A stretch of 64,000 nucleotides of DNA from Variovorax ginsengisoli (GTDB lineage Bacteria > Pseudomonadota > Gammaproteobacteria > Burkholderiales > Burkholderiaceae_C). Positions within the stretch are counted from its first letter, which is position 1. Each line of letters opens with the position of its first letter. Below the pieces are notes generated by a model that saw only the letters and a program-made list of their open reading frames with translations, was not told the origin of the DNA and did not search any database. Below, piece after piece: positions 1 through 7,930 of the stretch. The translations under genes were made by a program, and so were the position numbers. The DNA lies in assembly GCF_030811835.1 (NCBI RefSeq), contig NZ_JAUSRO010000013.1:62001-126000 (forward strand), written 5' to 3'.

Positions 1-485
1 CCAGCCACGTGGGCGCGGCGCTGATCGAATCGATGACCGGCATCCACATGATCCACGTGCCGTACAAGGGCGCGGCCCCGGCGCTGCAGGACGTGATGGG
101 CGACCGCGTCGCGCTGTCGGTGGACATCATCACGTCGTCGCTCCCGCTGGTGCAGAGCGGCAAGCTCGTGCCGCTGGCCATCACCGGCAGCAAGCGTTCG
201 CCCAAGTTGCCCGACGTGCCCACGGTGGCCGAGGCCGGCGTGCCCGGCTACGAGTTCGTGTCCTGGTACATGCTGCTGGCGCCAGCGAAGACGCCGAAGC
301 CAGTGCTCGAGAAGGTCAATGCCGAGTTGCGCCGCATGGTGACGATGCCGGACTTCAAGGCCCGCATCGAAGACACCGGCGGCGAGGTCGCGAGCATGAC
401 GCTCAAGCAGTCGTCCGACTACCTCGATGCCGAGTTCGTGCGCTGGGGCAAGGTCGTCAAGGAACGAAACATCAAGGCGGACTGA
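1..485 (+). CDS. Bug-family (TctC) periplasmic solute-binding protein, 5' truncated
   Basis: C-terminal half of a tripartite tricarboxylate-type (TctC/Bug) periplasmic receptor. The reading frame is open from base 3 and enters from outside the window, so the first GTG at 9 is internal and not the start. Family hallmarks are visible: the segment GIHMIHVPYKGAAPALQDV near the beginning, then PLAITGSKRSPKLPDVPTVAEAG and a C-terminal helix rich in charged residues. Bug proteins bind carboxylates or amides in the periplasm, often as orphans without TctAB, which is a large family habit in Burkholderiales. The stop lies 23 bases before the allantoinase start, so it probably heads or sits inside the same operon; a ureide or related acid is a reasonable substrate guess, but the sequence does not prove it. 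Confidence 0.9.
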   Translation, partial: SHVGAALIESMTGIHMIHVPYKGAAPALQDVMGDRVALSVDIITSSLPLVQSGKLVPLAITGSKRSPKLPDVPTVAEAGVPGYEFVSWYMLLAPAKTPKPVLEKVNAELRRMVTMPDFKARIEDTGGEVASMTLKQSSDYLDAEFVRWGKVVKERNIKAD

Positions 486-508
486 CCGCCCATCAGGAGA
501 CAGAACCG

Positions 509-1390
509 ATGCGTGATTTTCAAGGCTACGGCCGCGACCTGCCTGCCTTTCGTTGGCCCGGCAATGCGGGCCTTGCCGTGTCCTTCGTCATGAACTTCGA
601 GGAGGGCGCGGAGTTCTCCGTGGCCGATGGCGACGTGCGCAATGAAGGCGTGTACGAAGTGATCGATCCGCGCGCCGGTTGGGACCCGTGCATCGACAGC
701 CACTTCGAGTACGGCACGCGAACCGCCTGGTGGCGCATCGCCGACACCTTCGATCGCTTCGATGCGCCCTTCACGCTCAGCAGCTGCGGCCGGGCCGTCG
801 AACGCAGCCCATGGCTTGCGCAGGACGCGGTCGCACGCGGGCACGAAGTGTCGGCACATGGCTACCGCTGGCAGAGCCATGCGGACATGGGCATGGAGGA
901 AGAAGAGGCGTTGATCCTCGCCAGCCTGGCGGCCATCACACAGGCGACGGGCCAGCGCCCCGTGGGCTGGCACACGCGCTCGGCCTGCACGCCGAACACG
1001 CGCGCGCTGCTGGTCAAGCATGGCTTCCTGTACGACAGCGATGCCTACAACGACGACACGCCGTATGTCGTGCCGGTGGACGGCCGGCGCCATCTGGTGC
1101 TGCCCTATGCCTTCGACACCAACGACATGCAGTTCCAGCACACGCAGCGCTTCGACACGGCCGCGAGCTTCGCAGAGTACGTGTGCGATGCGGCCGACTG
1201 GCTGGCGCGCGAGGGCGCGCACGCGCCGCGCATGCTGTCGGTGGGACTGCACCTGCGCATGATCGGCCGTCCGGCGCGCATGAAGGCGCTGGAGCAGATC
1301 CTGCAGCACCTGCGCACGAAGGAGGGGGTGTGGATCGCCACGCGCGCGCAGATCGCCCGCCACTGGCTGGCCGTGCATGGCGGGGCCTGA
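509..1390 (+). CDS. puuE: PuuE-type allantoinase (polysaccharide deacetylase fold)
   Basis: A 293-residue protein of the polysaccharide deacetylase/chitin deacetylase fold, close to the roughly 300 residues of metal-independent allantoinase PuuE, which opens the hydantoin ring of (S)-allantoin to allantoate. Segments that fit PuuE are HEVSAHGYRWQSHADM, then GWHTRSACTPNTRALLVKHG followed by FLYDSDAYNDDTPY, and a late LSVGLHLRMIGRPARM. No signal peptide, so cytoplasmic. The ATG is preceded by AGGAGA at 495-500, a good ribosome binding site. It is followed by a GntR regulator and a racemase of the allantoin/hydantoin type, which supports a ureide role. Other deacetylase-fold amidases (for example acting on other cyclic amides) cannot be excluded. 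Confidence 0.87.
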   Translation: MRDFQGYGRDLPAFRWPGNAGLAVSFVMNFEEGAEFSVADGDVRNEGVYEVIDPRAGWDPCIDSHFEYGTRTAWWRIADTFDRFDAPFTLSSCGRAVERSPWLAQDAVARGHEVSAHGYRWQSHADMGMEEEEALILASLAAITQATGQRPVGWHTRSACTPNTRALLVKHGFLYDSDAYNDDTPYVVPVDGRRHLVLPYAFDTNDMQFQHTQRFDTAASFAEYVCDAADWLAREGAHAPRMLSVGLHLRMIGRPARMKALEQILQHLRTKEGVWIATRAQIARHWLAVHGGA

Positions 1391-1429
1391 GGCCCGGCGA
1401 CGGCCCTGGCGGTGCACTATATTGCGCGG

Positions 1430-2137
1430 ATGATCCTGCAGGAAGAGTCCATTCATCGCGTGCTGTCGCAGGCCCTGCTCGCCGGGCGACTGGCGCCCGG
1501 CACCCAGCTGGTGGAGACGCGATTGGCGGCCGTGTTCGGCGTCACGCGCGAGCGCGTGCGCAAGGTGCTGCACCGGCTCGGCCACGAGCGGCTGCTCGAT
1601 GTCGTGCCGAACCGCGGCTGCTTCGTCTCCAACCCGACGCTCGCGCAGGCGCGCGAGATCTACGACGCACGCCGCATCGTCGAAGGCGGCATCGTCGGCT
1701 GGCTGGCGGGGCGCATCGGCGTCGACCAGATCGCGGCCCTGCGCGCGCATGCCGAACGCGAGCATGCGGCGCTGCATGCGGGCGACCGGGCGCAGTCGAT
1801 CCGGCTCTCCGGCGAATTCCACATGCTGCTGGCCGGCTTCACCGACAGCGCCTTCGTGATGCGCGAGCTGCAGGAGCTGGTCAGCCGCACCTCGATGCTG
1901 GTCGCTTTCTTCGAGCCCGCTGCCTCGTCGGAGTGCGCCTGCGAGGAGCACGACGAGATCCTCATGGCACTGCAGCAAGGCGACGCGGCGCGCGCGGTCA
2001 GGGCCATGCACGTGCACCTGTCGCTCATCGAAACCCGACTGCGGCCGCGCGTGGGCAGCGCCACGGTCCCCGATGCCGAGGCCGAGATCGCGCGCGCCTG
2101 GGCCGCCGCGCAGAACAGCAACGCCGAGACGGCATGA
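1430..2137 (+). CDS. GntR-family transcriptional regulator (FadR/FCD type)
   Basis: A 235-residue regulator with an N-terminal winged helix-turn-helix (residues about 5-70, with LAAVFGVTRERVRKVLHRL as the recognition part) and a C-terminal all-helical FCD ligand domain (about 80-220), including the typical EEHDEILMALQQGDAARAVRAM end. An in-frame GTG at 1412 would add six residues, but the domain starts normally at the ATG at 1430. The gene sits between allantoinase and racemase genes and its TGA overlaps the next ATG by four bases, so it is co-transcribed and probably controls this ureide cluster, with an acid or amide as effector. The effector is unknown. Confidence 0.88.
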   Translation: MILQEESIHRVLSQALLAGRLAPGTQLVETRLAAVFGVTRERVRKVLHRLGHERLLDVVPNRGCFVSNPTLAQAREIYDARRIVEGGIVGWLAGRIGVDQIAALRAHAEREHAALHAGDRAQSIRLSGEFHMLLAGFTDSAFVMRELQELVSRTSMLVAFFEPAASSECACEEHDEILMALQQGDAARAVRAMHVHLSLIETRLRPRVGSATVPDAEAEIARAWAAAQNSNAETA

Positions 2138-2760
2138 AACTGCTCGTCCTCAACCCCAACACGACGGTCGCGATGACCGACAAGGCGGTGGCCGAGGTGC
2201 GGCGGCTTGCGCCCGCGCACTGGGCGGTGCGCGGGGTCACTGCGGCCTCGGGTTGCGAGGTGATAGCCTCGCGCGCGAGCTTCGTGACCGGGGCATGGGC
2301 CGCGCTGCAAACGCTGCGTGCGCAGGACGACTGGGCCGATGCGGTGCTCCTGGCCTGCTTCGGCGATCCTGGCCTGGCCGCGCTGCGCGAAGTCGGTGCC
2401 GTGCCGATCATCGGCATGGCCGAGTCCGCATTGCGAGAGGCCGTCGCGCTGGGGCGGCCCTACCACCTCGTCACGGCCGGCGCCGCCTGGGACGCCATGC
2501 TGCGCGAAACCGTGCGCCTCGAAAGCGCCGAGGCGCTGCTCGACGGCATCACCGTGCTCGACAGCACCGGCCTGGCGATGTCGCGCGACCCGCAGCGCGC
2601 GCTGCGATTGCTGCAGGTCGTGCTCGACGGCCTGCAGCGGCGCGGCGCACCGACCTGCATCCTCGCCGGCACTGGCTTTGCCGGCATGGCCGAGGCGCTG
2701 CGTTACGACGGCGTGCTCATCGAGGGCCTCGGCGCCGCCGTACGCGCCGCGGCGCGCTGA
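2134..2760 (+). CDS. Asp/Glu/hydantoin racemase-family protein, likely allantoin racemase-like
   Basis: A 208-residue member of the hydantoin/allantoin racemase group (HyuE, HpxA). It begins MKLLVLNPNT, typical of the family, and keeps the first catalytic cysteine in LLACFGDPGL (Cys75). The second catalytic cysteine, normally in a GCAGM context near residue 180, is replaced: the segment here reads AGTGFAGMAEAL with Phe182 at that place. The ATG overlaps the stop of the GntR gene (ATGA), so translation is coupled. Beside a PuuE-type allantoinase, a natural role would be interconversion of (R)- and (S)-allantoin. With only one cysteine it may instead be a one-base racemase, an isomerase or lyase variant, or inactive. 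Confidence 0.8.
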   Translation: MKLLVLNPNTTVAMTDKAVAEVRRLAPAHWAVRGVTAASGCEVIASRASFVTGAWAALQTLRAQDDWADAVLLACFGDPGLAALREVGAVPIIGMAESALREAVALGRPYHLVTAGAAWDAMLRETVRLESAEALLDGITVLDSTGLAMSRDPQRALRLLQVVLDGLQRRGAPTCILAGTGFAGMAEALRYDGVLIEGLGAAVRAAAR

Positions 2761-3062
2761 AGGCAGCCACAGCGCAGCAGCGCGAACCCGCATGGTCCGC
2801 AGGTGTATGCGTGCCACGCGCGCCAGACAGGCCTACGATGGCGCCATGCGCTCCTTCGCGTCCTCCCTCGCCTGCGTTCTCGCGGAGCGGCTTCTCGCAA
2901 GCCGGTCTGCGGTGCGCCAGCGCGCGGAGCTTCGCCGCATGCCGGGCCGACGTGCTGCTGCACGCTTCTGAGCCCGGCGATCCCTTTCCCCCTTTTTCAT
3001 CGCGCCACTGGATCACCGGGCACCCGCTGTCCCGGCGTTCGTCTTTTCCAGGAGCGTTCCTC
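2761..3062. other. Intergenic stretch without a convincing gene
   Basis: About 300 bases between the racemase and the Rnk-like gene. A small frame at 2846-2971 (41 codons) has no ribosome binding site or recognisable protein. A T/C-rich run (CCCTTTCCCCCTTTTTC near 2981-2998) and an AGGAG at 3051-3055 precede the next gene; promoters for that gene should lie here, but I cannot place one with confidence. Confidence 0.5.
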
Positions 3063-3476
3063 ATGACCCTAGATTCCACCGCGGTGCTCACCACACGCAC
3101 CCTCACCGAACTCGACCACGCCCGGCTCACCAAGTACGCCGATGGCCTGCCGGCCAGCGCCATCCAGAGCGTGCTCGACAACGCCGAACTCGTCGCGCCC
3201 AGCGAGATCGCAGGTGACGTCGTCACGATGCGCTCGCGGGTGCAGGTCGTCGCGCCCACGGGCGACCGCGAGCGGCGCACGCTGACGCTGAGCTATCCCC
3301 TGGACGCCGACCCGTCCACCGGCTGCATCTCCGTCCTGTCGCCGGTCGGCACCGCGCTGCTCGGGCTGCGGGTGGGCGACATGGCGAACTGGGTGGCGCC
3401 CGACGGCTCGGGTGGGCAATTGCAGGTCGCGGCCATCGCCTACCAGCCGGAAGCCAGCGGCGAGCATCTGCTATAG
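3063..3476 (+). CDS. rnk: Rnk-like regulator of nucleoside diphosphate kinase (GreA/GreB C-terminal fold)
   Basis: A 137-residue protein with a short N-terminal helical region (about 1-50) and a GreA/GreB C-terminal FKBP-like domain (about 55-130), with VVTMRSRVQV, then LTLSYPLDADPSTGCISVLS and PVGTALLGLRVGDMANW, the typical Rnk/GreA signature. Rnk binds RNA polymerase near the secondary channel but lacks the long coiled coil of Gre factors. The ATG is preceded by AGGAGCGTTCCTC, a good ribosome site. It is monocistronic as far as visible and convergent with the TRAP operon. The C-terminal tail is slightly different from E. coli Rnk, so the name is by family. Confidence 0.85.
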   Translation: MTLDSTAVLTTRTLTELDHARLTKYADGLPASAIQSVLDNAELVAPSEIAGDVVTMRSRVQVVAPTGDRERRTLTLSYPLDADPSTGCISVLSPVGTALLGLRVGDMANWVAPDGSGGQLQVAAIAYQPEASGEHLL

Positions 3477-3510
3477 ATCGATTTCTCGATGCGCCTTCGG
3501 GCGGCAGGGG

Positions 3511-4542
3511 CTACTTGCGCTCCGCGATCGCCTTCTCGGCCTTCTCCACCAGCGCGTTGCCGATCGTCGGCTTCCACTTGGCGTAGACCGAGCGGGTCGC
3601 CTTGACGAAGGCCTCGCGCTCGGCCGGCGACAGCTGCGTCACGGTCACGCCCATGCCGGCAATGTCCTTGAGCACCGGCTTGTCGGCCTCGACCAGCCCC
3701 TTGCGCGCGATGGCGATCTCCTGCTTGCCCGCATCGATGGCGGCCTGTTTCACGATGGCCTGGTCGGCGGGCGTCCACGAGGCCCAGATCTCCTTGTTGA
3801 CCACGAAGATCAGCGGGTCGGCGACGTAGCCCCAGGTGGTCACGAACTTCTGGCCGACGTTCTGCATCTTCAGCACGGTGAAGAGGAACAGCGGGTTCTC
3901 CTGGCCGTCGACCGCCCCGCTGGCCAGGGCGGGCTGCGCGTCGGCCCAACTCATCTGCGTCGGGTTGGCGCCGAGGGCGGTGAAGAGGTCGGCGAACAGC
4001 GGCGAGCCGACCACGCGGATCTTCATGCCCTTGAGGTCTTCGGGCGACTTGATGGGGCGCTTCGAATTGGTGATTTCGCGGTAGCCGTTTTCGCCCCAGG
4101 CCAGTGGCAGGACGCCCGCCTTGTCGATCACGCTGAACAGTTCCTTGCCGACTTCGCCTTGCGTGAGCGCGTCGATGGCCGCGTAGTCGGGCATCAGGAA
4201 GGGCATCGAGAACAGGTTGAGCTGCTTGACCTGCGGCGACCAGTTGATGGTCGAGCCCACGGCCATGTCGATCACGCCCTGGCGCAGCGCGCTGAACTCG
4301 CGGGTCTGGTCGCCCTGGATGAGCGACACGCCGGGGTAGAGCTTGATGTTGATGCGGCCCTGGGTGCGTTCCTTCACCAGGTCGGCCCATATCTTCCCGG
4401 CCTGGCCCCACGGTGTCGGCGGGCCGAGCACGAGGGACATCTTGTATTCGGGCTTGTAGGCGGCCTGCGCCATCGCGCCGGTGGCGAAGCCCATGGCCGT
4501 GGCGACGAGCGCGAGGCCGAGCAGGGTGCGGCGGAATTTCAT
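3511..4542 (-). CDS. dctP: TRAP transporter periplasmic binding protein (DctP family)
   Basis: A 343-residue extracytoplasmic receptor with a Sec signal peptide (MKFRRTLLGLALVATAMGFA, cleavage after AMA near residue 25). Family features are LVKERTQGRINIKLYPGVSL, SMPFLMPDYAAI, the GMKIRVVGSPLFADLFTALG segment with the conserved Arg that salt-bridges a carboxylate ligand, and GAVDGQENPL. DctP proteins capture organic acids and hand them to the DctQM membrane pair using the ion gradient. It lies just downstream of dctM and dctQ on the same strand, giving a Q-M-P order. Neighbouring ureide genes suggest a ureide, keto acid or related carboxylate, but the ligand is not readable from sequence. Confidence 0.92.
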   Translation of the reverse strand: MKFRRTLLGLALVATAMGFATGAMAQAAYKPEYKMSLVLGPPTPWGQAGKIWADLVKERTQGRINIKLYPGVSLIQGDQTREFSALRQGVIDMAVGSTINWSPQVKQLNLFSMPFLMPDYAAIDALTQGEVGKELFSVIDKAGVLPLAWGENGYREITNSKRPIKSPEDLKGMKIRVVGSPLFADLFTALGANPTQMSWADAQPALASGAVDGQENPLFLFTVLKMQNVGQKFVTTWGYVADPLIFVVNKEIWASWTPADQAIVKQAAIDAGKQEIAIARKGLVEADKPVLKDIAGMGVTVTQLSPAEREAFVKATRSVYAKWKPTIGNALVEKAEKAIAERK

Positions 4543-4632
4543 TGGAGGTCTCCTATTTGTTTTCGAACACGAACTACGGATTGAATGTCGTCGGCGTGAG
4601 CCCGCCCCAGCCGCTGTCTTCTTGGCCGCATC

Positions 4633-5931
4633 TCAATACCCCAGCTTGGCCGGCAGCCACAGCGCCAACTGCGGCCACGCGATCACGGCCACCATCACCA
4701 GGAACATCGCGAACAGCATCCACCCGACCCAGCGCACGGTCTCTTCCATCCGCACGTTGGCGATGCGGCACGACACCATCAGGTTGACCGCGAGCGGCGG
4801 CGTGAACTGGCCCAGCGCCACCTTCAGCGTGAGGATCACGCCGAACCAGACCGGGTCCCATTTGTAGAACTGCACGATGGGCCAGAGCAGCGGTACGAAG
4901 ATCAGGAAGATCGACACGCCGTCGAGGAACATGCCCACCGTGATGAGCATGACGATCAGCAGCGCCAGCACGCCGTATTCGCCCAGGCCCGAGTTGGTGA
5001 TGGCCTTGGCCACTGGGTCGATCACGCCGAGCGTCGAGAGCGAGTACGCGAAGATGCCGGCCAGCGACACCACCAGCAGGATCACCGCCGACAACTCGCC
5101 CGCCTCGCGCAGGATGACGAACAGGTCGCGCACCTGGATCGTCCGGTAGATCACCATGCCGACGAACAGCCCGTAGAACACCGCGACCACCGCCGCCTCG
5201 GTCGGCGTGAACCAGCCCGCGCGCATGCCGCCGAGGATCAGCACCGGCGCGGCCAGGCCCCAGGTTGCTTCACGGAAGCTCTTCCAGAACTCGGGCCGCG
5301 GCATGCTGGCCTCGAGCGCGCCCATCTTGTGCTTGCGCGCCATCCACACGGCAGGAACGATCAGCGCCAACCCGGCCAGGATGCCCGGGATCATGCCGGC
5401 GGCGAACAGTGCCGGCACCGACGCACCGGGCACCAGCACCGAGTAGACGATGAAGGCCACCGAGGGCGGAATCAGGATGTCCGTCGCCGCCGCCGCGCCG
5501 ACCACGCTGGCCGAGAAGGCGGGCGGGTAGCCGGCACGCGACATCGCCGCGATCATCACGGCCCCCACCGCGGCCGCATTCGCCGGGCCCGAACCCGAGA
5601 TGCCGCCGAGGAACATCGCCACCAGGATCGCGACCATCGGCAGCATGCCCGGGCCGCGGCCGACGATGGCCACCGCGAAATTCACCAGCCGCAGCGCGAC
5701 GCCCGAGCGGTCGAAGATGGAGCCGACCAGCACGAACATCGGGATTGCCAGCAGCGGGTACTTGCCCAGGCCGGCGTAGAAGTTCTGCGGCACGGCCAGC
5801 AGGCCGAACCATTGCGCATCCGCATTGGCGAGCGCGATGCAGGCCGCACCGGCCAGGCCCAGCGCCGCGCCGATCGGCACGCCGACCAGCATCAGCACCA
5901 CGAAGGCGACGAAGAGCAGCGTGGCGATCAT
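4633..5931 (-). CDS. dctM: TRAP transporter large permease (DctM family)
   Basis: A 432-residue integral membrane protein of the ion transporter superfamily with about 12 hydrophobic segments. The ATG was chosen because the protein then begins MIATLLFVAFVVLMLVGVPI, the standard DctM start, and because this ATG overlaps the dctQ stop by four bases (ATGA). Conserved parts include GGISGSGPANAAAVGAVMI near residue 105-125, DILIPPSVAFIVYSVL and GGMRAGWFTPTEAAVVAVFY. It forms the translocation path with DctQ and is served by the DctP receptor encoded next. Longer in-frame upstream sequence lies inside dctQ and is not translated. Confidence 0.93.
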   Translation of the reverse strand: MIATLLFVAFVVLMLVGVPIGAALGLAGAACIALANADAQWFGLLAVPQNFYAGLGKYPLLAIPMFVLVGSIFDRSGVALRLVNFAVAIVGRGPGMLPMVAILVAMFLGGISGSGPANAAAVGAVMIAAMSRAGYPPAFSASVVGAAAATDILIPPSVAFIVYSVLVPGASVPALFAAGMIPGILAGLALIVPAVWMARKHKMGALEASMPRPEFWKSFREATWGLAAPVLILGGMRAGWFTPTEAAVVAVFYGLFVGMVIYRTIQVRDLFVILREAGELSAVILLVVSLAGIFAYSLSTLGVIDPVAKAITNSGLGEYGVLALLIVMLITVGMFLDGVSIFLIFVPLLWPIVQFYKWDPVWFGVILTLKVALGQFTPPLAVNLMVSCRIANVRMEETVRWVGWMLFAMFLVMVAVIAWPQLALWLPAKLGY

Positions 5932-6548
5932 TCGGCGCCCCGGTCGTCGCGGCGGCCGCGCCGGATGAAGAGGCCGACGGCCCGCAGCGCAATCGCGGTC
6001 GACACGATCGGCAGCCAGATCGAATACCACCAGGCTGGCACGCCGATGCCCGGCGAGGTTTCCTCGAAGCGGTAGTCGTCCCACACCATGCGCACGCTGA
6101 GCGCGGCGATCAGCAGGAAGAGCGCCGCCACCAGCACTGCGCCGAACTGTGACAGCCGCCTGCGCCGTGCCATCGAACCGCTCTCGGAGAAGTACTCGAT
6201 GCGGATGTGCCGGTCGCGCGCCACGGCGGCCGAACCCGCCACCATCGCCAGCAGGATCATCAGCACCACCGAGAACTCCTCGGTCCAGGCGAAGGAACTG
6301 CTGGTGAAGTAGCGCACCAGCACGTTGGCGAAGGTGATGCAGGCCAGCAGGCCCATGATGATGACGGTGGCCCAGTCCTCGATGGCGAGCGGGACCCGAA
6401 CGGGTTCGTCGGCGGCGGGGAGGTCGGGTGGAAGGGGGCTGGTGGCGTCCAGCAGAGGGCCGGATTCGAGGGGAGAGGACATCGGGAGGGGTGCGAAAGC
6501 GGCAGGAGCGGGAGCGCGGATGAGCAAAGCTCGGGCGATCGTAGCCAT
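5928..6548 (-). CDS. dctQ: TRAP transporter small permease (DctQ family)
   Basis: A 206-residue membrane protein with four predicted transmembrane helices after residue about 65 (VIIMGLLACITFANVLVRYF; FSVVLMILLAMVAGSAAV; an FGAVLVAALFLLIAAL helix; a final helix before RRGRRDD). The conserved FAWTEEFSVVLMI motif between helices one and two is typical DctQ. The ATG at 6548 has GGAGGG ten bases upstream; an internal ATG at 6482 would remove a proline-rich, poorly conserved N-terminal tail but has no visible ribosome site. The hydrophilic N-terminus of about 60 residues is unusually long for the family if the first start is used. First gene of the Q-M-P operon. Confidence 0.88.
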   Translation of the reverse strand: MATIARALLIRAPAPAAFAPLPMSSPLESGPLLDATSPLPPDLPAADEPVRVPLAIEDWATVIIMGLLACITFANVLVRYFTSSSFAWTEEFSVVLMILLAMVAGSAAVARDRHIRIEYFSESGSMARRRRLSQFGAVLVAALFLLIAALSVRMVWDDYRFEETSPGIGVPAWWYSIWLPIVSTAIALRAVGLFIRRGRRDDRGAE

Positions 6549-6629
6549 CCGCAGCGATCCCTCCATCGGGGCTTACCTTAGGCCGGGCGCATCATCGGGG
6601 TCAGGCACAGTTTCTGCTGGCCTCTTTCC

Positions 6630-7913
6630 ATGAACGATCACGCTCCTCACGCTCCTGCTTCCGCCGCTGATCTTGCGATCGATCCGCAACGTCTGTGGGA
6701 TTCGCTCATGACGCTCGCCGAGATCGGTGCCACCGACAAGGGTGGTGTCTGCCGGCTCGCGCTGACCGACCTGGACCGGCAGGGCCGCGAACTCTTCGTC
6801 CGGTGGGCCGAGGCGGCCGGCTGCACGGTGCGCGTCGACGCCATCGGCAACCTGTTCGCACGCCGGCCCGGGCAGGACGATGACCTCCCGGCCGTGGCCA
6901 CCGGCAGCCACATCGACACGCAACCCACCGGCGGCAAGTTCGACGGCAACTACGGCGTGCTCGCCGGCCTGGAGGTGTTGCGCACACTCAACGATGCGGG
7001 CGTGCGCACCCGCGCGCCGCTGGAGGTGTGCGTGTGGACCAACGAGGAAGGCTCGCGCTTCGTTCCGGTGATGATGGGGTCGGGCGTCTACGCGGGTGCC
7101 TTCACGCTCGACCATGCGCTGCAAGCCACCGATCGCGAAGGCGTCAGCGTGCAGGACGCACTGCAGGCCATCGGTTTTGCCGGCAAGGCACCGGCTTTCG
7201 TCGACGACGGCGCGCCGCGCTTTGGCGCCTACTTCGAGGCCCACATCGAACAGGGGCCGGTGCTGGAGGACGCCGATGTGCCGCTGGGCGTGGTGACCGG
7301 TGCGCTGGGCCAGCGCTGGTACGACGTGGTGGTGACTGGCCAGGAGGCGCATGCCGGCCCGACGCCGATGAAGCTGCGCCGCGACGCACTGCAGGCCGCC
7401 ACCGGCCTGATGCAGGAGGTGCGCAAGATCGCCATGGACGAGCAGCCCAACGGCCGCGGCACCGTCGGCTATGTGCAGGTGCATCCCAATTCGCGCAACG
7501 TGATCCCCGGCCGCGTGACCTTCACGGTCGACCTGCGCCATGGCGACGACGATGGCCTGAGCCGCATGGATGCGCGCATCCGCGGCGCCTGCGCCTCGCT
7601 GCAGGCCAAAGGCGGCGTGACGGTGTCGATCGAGCAGACGGTCTACTTTCCGCCGGTGCGCTTTGCCGCGCCGCTGGTCAACGCGGTGCGCCTGGGTGCG
7701 CAGCGCGCCGGACTCTCGCACCAGGACATCGTGAGCGGCGCCGGGCACGACGCCGTGTACGTGGCGCGCGTGGCGCCTGCGGCCATGATCTTCGTCCCCT
7801 GCAAGGACGGCATTTCGCACAACGAGATCGAGGACGCCAAGCCCGAGCATCTGGCCGCCGGCGCGAACGTGCTCTTGCACGCCATGCTCGACCGGGCGGG
7901 CATCGCCGGCTGA
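6630..7913 (+). CDS. M20-family Zn-dependent amidase: allantoate amidohydrolase / N-carbamoyl-L-amino acid hydrolase
   Basis: A 427-residue cytoplasmic metallo-hydrolase of the M20/M28 hydantoinase-carbamoylase group (AllC, AmaB, HyuC). Metal ligands are visible in TGSHIDTQPTGGKFDGNYG (His94, Asp105), in VWTNEEGSRFVP (Glu139-Glu140) and in a late CKDGISHNEIE segment (His); GAGHDAVYVARVAPAAMIF is also typical. The central dimerisation lobe contains RWYDVVVTGQEAHAGPTPM. Such enzymes release ammonia and CO2 from allantoate or hydrolyse N-carbamoyl amino acids. With a PuuE-type allantoinase 5 kb away, allantoate is the most economical substrate, but carbamoyl amino acids remain possible. It is divergent from the TRAP operon across an 81-base intergenic region. 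Confidence 0.88.
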   Translation: MNDHAPHAPASAADLAIDPQRLWDSLMTLAEIGATDKGGVCRLALTDLDRQGRELFVRWAEAAGCTVRVDAIGNLFARRPGQDDDLPAVATGSHIDTQPTGGKFDGNYGVLAGLEVLRTLNDAGVRTRAPLEVCVWTNEEGSRFVPVMMGSGVYAGAFTLDHALQATDREGVSVQDALQAIGFAGKAPAFVDDGAPRFGAYFEAHIEQGPVLEDADVPLGVVTGALGQRWYDVVVTGQEAHAGPTPMKLRRDALQAATGLMQEVRKIAMDEQPNGRGTVGYVQVHPNSRNVIPGRVTFTVDLRHGDDDGLSRMDARIRGACASLQAKGGVTVSIEQTVYFPPVRFAAPLVNAVRLGAQRAGLSHQDIVSGAGHDAVYVARVAPAAMIFVPCKDGISHNEIEDAKPEHLAAGANVLLHAMLDRAGIAG

Positions 7914-7930
7914 GCCTGGTGATCGCGTGG

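Noticed and set aside
419..2017. A long minus-strand frame opposite allantoinase and GntR genes
   Set aside because: No recognisable domain and it overlaps well-supported genes on the other strand over its full length.
679..2133. Open frame running into the racemase gene from far upstream
   Set aside because: The upstream part lies inside puuE and the GntR gene in another frame and has no homology; the racemase begins at the ATG at 2134.
2846..2971. A 41-codon frame in the gap before rnk
   Set aside because: Arg/Ala-rich, no ribosome site, no known small-protein features.
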